Shown here: positions 62,404 through 64,000 of the stretch, piece after piece | How the letters are laid out: each line of letters opens with the position of its first letter | Position numbering within the stretch: the stretch's first letter is position 1 | The notes under the pieces: model-generated | Told to the model about the DNA's origin: nothing | What the model saw: the letters and a program-made list of their open reading frames with translations, nothing else | Database searches by the model: none | Assembly (NCBI GenBank): GCA_013204555.1 | Contig: JABMNO010000080.1 | Coordinates: 62,001 to 126,000, forward strand | Direction of reading: 5' to 3' | From: Chloroflexota bacterium | GTDB lineage: Bacteria; Chloroflexota; Dehalococcoidia; Lucifugimonadales; Lucifugimonadaceae | DNA length: 64,000 nt | Program-made: the position numbers and the translations under genes

Positions 62404-63603
62404 ATGGATGATTTTTCAGGAATTTGGGAAGGCATAACCGCTATTGGTGATGATCCCAAGATGGTCGTCATGTGGGGTATCGCTGCCTTCCTGATGTACT
62501 TCGGGATCGCCCGAAAAAAAGAGCCGTTACTACTCGTCCCAATCTCTGCCGGGCTACTTTTCGCGAACCTTCCGCTTGGCGAATTCACCAAAGCCGCGAC
62601 CGACGCTGAGATCGGCGGATTCCTGTTCTATACGACCGAGGTTGGCCTGATCACGGACGTTTTGCCGCTACTGATATTCCTGGGAATGGGGGCGGCGACC
62701 GATTTTGAACCGGTGCTCGCATATCCCCGCATGTTTCTGCTTGGCGCGGCAGCTCAATTTGGCGTGTTCTTTGCCCTGATAGGCGCAGTACTTCTGGGTA
62801 TGTGGGGAGTGTTCGACTTCGGTCTGCTTGAAGCATCGTCAATTGGAATCATCGGCGGTGCAGACGGTCCGACGACCATATTTATCGCAACGCGCATGCG
62901 TGAAATCGGTCATTCCACGGTGGGATTGGAAGTTGAGGACATCGTTGGAGCTACGACGGTGGCCGCTTACTCGTATATGGCGCTGATACCGCTCATCCAG
63001 CCGCCGATAATCAAGCTGTTGACCACCAAAAAAGAGCGTCTGATTCGAATGCCGTACAGCAACCGGCCAGTCAGCGTCCGAATGAAAATCCTTTTCCCAA
63101 TCGTGACAACGGTGCTGATAGCGATTCTCGTACCCAAAGCCGCTCCGCTGGTTGGCATGATGATGTTTGGCAACCTGATCAGGGAATCGGGAGTGGTCGA
63201 GCGGCTATCGTCCACCGCCCAGAACGAGATGATGAACATCGTAATCATCGTTCTTGGATTGACCGTGGGAGCCACGATGCCGGCGGAAGTGTTCCTCAAG
63301 TGGCAGACCATCAGTATCTTTGTGCTTGGTCTTGTTGCCTTTATGAGCGCCACAGCGTCCGGCGTCTTGCTTGCCAAGCTTATGAACGTGTTCAGCAAAG
63401 AGAAGATCAACCCCATGGTTGGCGCAGCCGGAGTTTCGGCGGTGCCGATGGCGGCGCGAGTGGTCCAATCAATGGCCACCAAGGAAGATCCGCAGAACTT
63501 CATCCTGATGCACGCCATGGGCCCGAACGTTGCGGGCGTAATTGGCACGGCGACCGTAGCGGGCGTTCTGCTGGCGGTGGTGCCGAGCCTGGTGGGGGCG
63601 TAA
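62404..63603 (+). CDS. oadB: Sodium ion-translocating decarboxylase beta subunit
   Basis: 399 residues, about 11 membrane helices. Signature motifs are GIIGGADGPTTIFIATR (Asp154, the sodium-site aspartate), GNLIRESGVVERLS, and GAAGVSAVPMAARVVQ with HAMGPNVAGVIG near the C-terminus. It decarboxylates carboxybiotin and exports sodium, or runs in reverse. Starts 9 bases after the carrier. Its 3' end is duplicated in decayed form downstream. Confidence 0.95.
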   Translation: MDDFSGIWEGITAIGDDPKMVVMWGIAAFLMYFGIARKKEPLLLVPISAGLLFANLPLGEFTKAATDAEIGGFLFYTTEVGLITDVLPLLIFLGMGAATDFEPVLAYPRMFLLGAAAQFGVFFALIGAVLLGMWGVFDFGLLEASSIGIIGGADGPTTIFIATRMREIGHSTVGLEVEDIVGATTVAAYSYMALIPLIQPPIIKLLTTKKERLIRMPYSNRPVSVRMKILFPIVTTVLIAILVPKAAPLVGMMMFGNLIRESGVVERLSSTAQNEMMNIVIIVLGLTVGATMPAEVFLKWQTISIFVLGLVAFMSATASGVLLAKLMNVFSKEKINPMVGAAGVSAVPMAARVVQSMATKEDPQNFILMHAMGPNVAGVIGTATVAGVLLAVVPSLVGA

Positions 63604-63617
63604 CTAGACCTTCTGCG

Positions 63618-63689
63618 TCTCGCTGTAAGTGCCCCTTCGAGCCATCTGACTGAACTCATGGCAGGCACCTCAGGATACTTACAGCGAGA
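63618..63689. repeat. CCTTCGAG...CCTCAGGATACTT hairpin repeat, copy 2
   Basis: A perfect 13-bp inverted repeat TCTCGCTGTAAGT (63618-63630) and ACTTACAGCGAGA (63677-63689) flanks the core CCCCTTCGAG...ACCTCAGGATACTT. The repeat lies 15 bases after the oadB stop and could also act as its transcription end. Confidence 0.8.
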
Positions 63690-63728
63690 TGCACAAGTAA
63701 CTTCACTGGTGACGATAGCTGGACTGCT

Positions 63729-63780
63729 AGCCGTAGCGGGCGGGCTGCTATTGGTGGTAACGAGGTCAGTAGGGGATTAG
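63729..63780 (+). pseudogene. Decayed copy of the oadB 3' end
   Basis: 52 bases aligning without gaps to the last 52 bases of oadB (63552-63603), about two thirds identical, including a shared 12-mer CCGTAGCGGGCG and an in-register stop (TAG for TAA). Confidence 0.55.
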
Positions 63781-63798
63781 TAGGTGGCTAATGTCCGA

Positions 63799-63839
63799 TG
63801 TTCAAAGTGCCCTTCGAGGACCTCAGGATACTTTGGACA
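63799..63839. repeat. CCTTCGAG...CCTCAGGATACTT hairpin repeat, copy 3
   Basis: Arms TGTTCAAAGT (63799-63808) and ACTTTGGACA (63830-63839) form 10 pairs with one wobble, around the core GCCCTTCGAGGACCTCAGGAT. This is the shortest copy. Confidence 0.75.
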
Positions 63840-63844
63840 ACGTG

Positions 63845-63869
63845 CACACCATGAGCCCGAATGTTGCGG
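63845..63869 (+). pseudogene. Second decayed fragment of oadB
   Basis: 25 bases matching oadB 63511-63535 at 22 positions, all three differences being transitions; it corresponds to HAMGPNVA read as HTMSPNVA. Similarity continues weakly to about 63900. Confidence 0.65.
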
Positions 63870-64000
63870 CGTACTGCTGGCGCCGGTGACGATAGCGGGA
63901 GATTATCTCTAAGTCCGGGAAGGTGATAGCCCCGGTTAACCGATCACCAGCGATCTCATGGCGAAATCGCGATCCCTGTTATCTCCGATATCCGCTGTGC

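Larger units (their letters stand above)
63604..64000. other. Post-oadB region: hairpin repeats and decayed copies of the oadB 3' end
   Basis: 397 bases with no gene. It alternates hairpin repeats (63618-63689, 63799-63839) with sequences matching the oadB tail (63729-63780 and 63845-63869). Confidence 0.6.

Noticed and set aside
1-64000. CRISPR array, prophage, insertion sequence, rRNA or tRNA
   Set aside because: No regularly spaced repeats, transposase or integrase frames, phage structural genes or tRNA/rRNA signatures were seen on reading both strands.

Overview
The window reads as a piece of a chromosome from a mid-GC, aerobic, autotrophic-for-amino-acids member of the Chloroflexota, most likely in or near the Dehalococcoidia/SAR202 group. 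This is inference from gene content: a complete alternative complex III (Act) locus, paired DUF3179 proteins, an enolase-superfamily dehydratase, a luciferase-like (LLM) flavin oxidoreductase, a T-box-controlled citramalate synthase, the SCO1664/DUF3090 pair otherwise typical of Actinobacteria, and a FASII cluster using MaoC-type dehydratases with FabL. No rRNA, tRNA, CRISPR array, prophage or insertion sequence was found. TTG and GTG starts are frequent and many neighbours overlap by 1-4 bases (ATGA or GTGA), so TGA is used as an ordinary stop.

Layout. 1-6 kb: end of leuB, a DegT-like PLP enzyme, two DUF3179 genes (one interrupted by an in-frame TGA exactly where its first CxxC cysteine should be) and a penicillin-acylase-family hydrolase. 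6-15 kb: catabolic and sulfur/unknown genes, then cimA behind a T-box leader, an IMPase-family phosphatase, a PspAB-like protein and a catalytically dead C26 amidotransferase homologue. 15-24 kb: gyrA, an MMPL transporter, flavin reductase, a MazF toxin-antitoxin pair with a perfect operator palindrome, rplU-rpmA-rpmE and a DUF1385 membrane protein. 24-30 kb: a minus-strand histidine operon (hisH-hisA-methyltransferase-hisF-HAD-hisIE). 30-37 kb: Fe-S maturation pair (IscA-like, YgfZ-like), the fatty-acid operon hadA-hadB-plsX-fabG-fabL, and tandem SDR genes. 37-49.5 kb: one long minus-strand respiratory block, actA-actB1-actB2-NrfD-actC-actD-actE followed by cytochrome c maturation genes ccmH, ccmF and a CcmI-like gene. 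50-58 kb: TPP-dependent dehydrogenase E1 alpha/beta, a beta-propeller, DUF971, a Gfo/Idh oxidoreductase, a double-receiver regulator, radC and a 35-residue membrane peptide. 58.8-63.6 kb: a plus-strand operon pxpA-pxpB-pxpC-oadG-biotin carrier-oadB, followed by decayed copies of the oadB 3' end and a hairpin repeat.

How they work together. The Act complex oxidises menaquinol and passes electrons to cytochrome c; the adjacent Ccm proteins attach the hemes that ActA and ActE need. leuB and cimA serve branched-chain amino acid synthesis, and the T-box ties cimA to aminoacyl-tRNA supply. The last operon is the most suggestive: it has all parts of a biotin-dependent, sodium-coupled decarboxylase except the usual carboxyltransferase, and PxpB/PxpC are homologues of the carboxyltransferase domain of urea carboxylase. 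The two leading novelty candidates are that hybrid complex and the possible selenocysteine DUF3179 lipoprotein.
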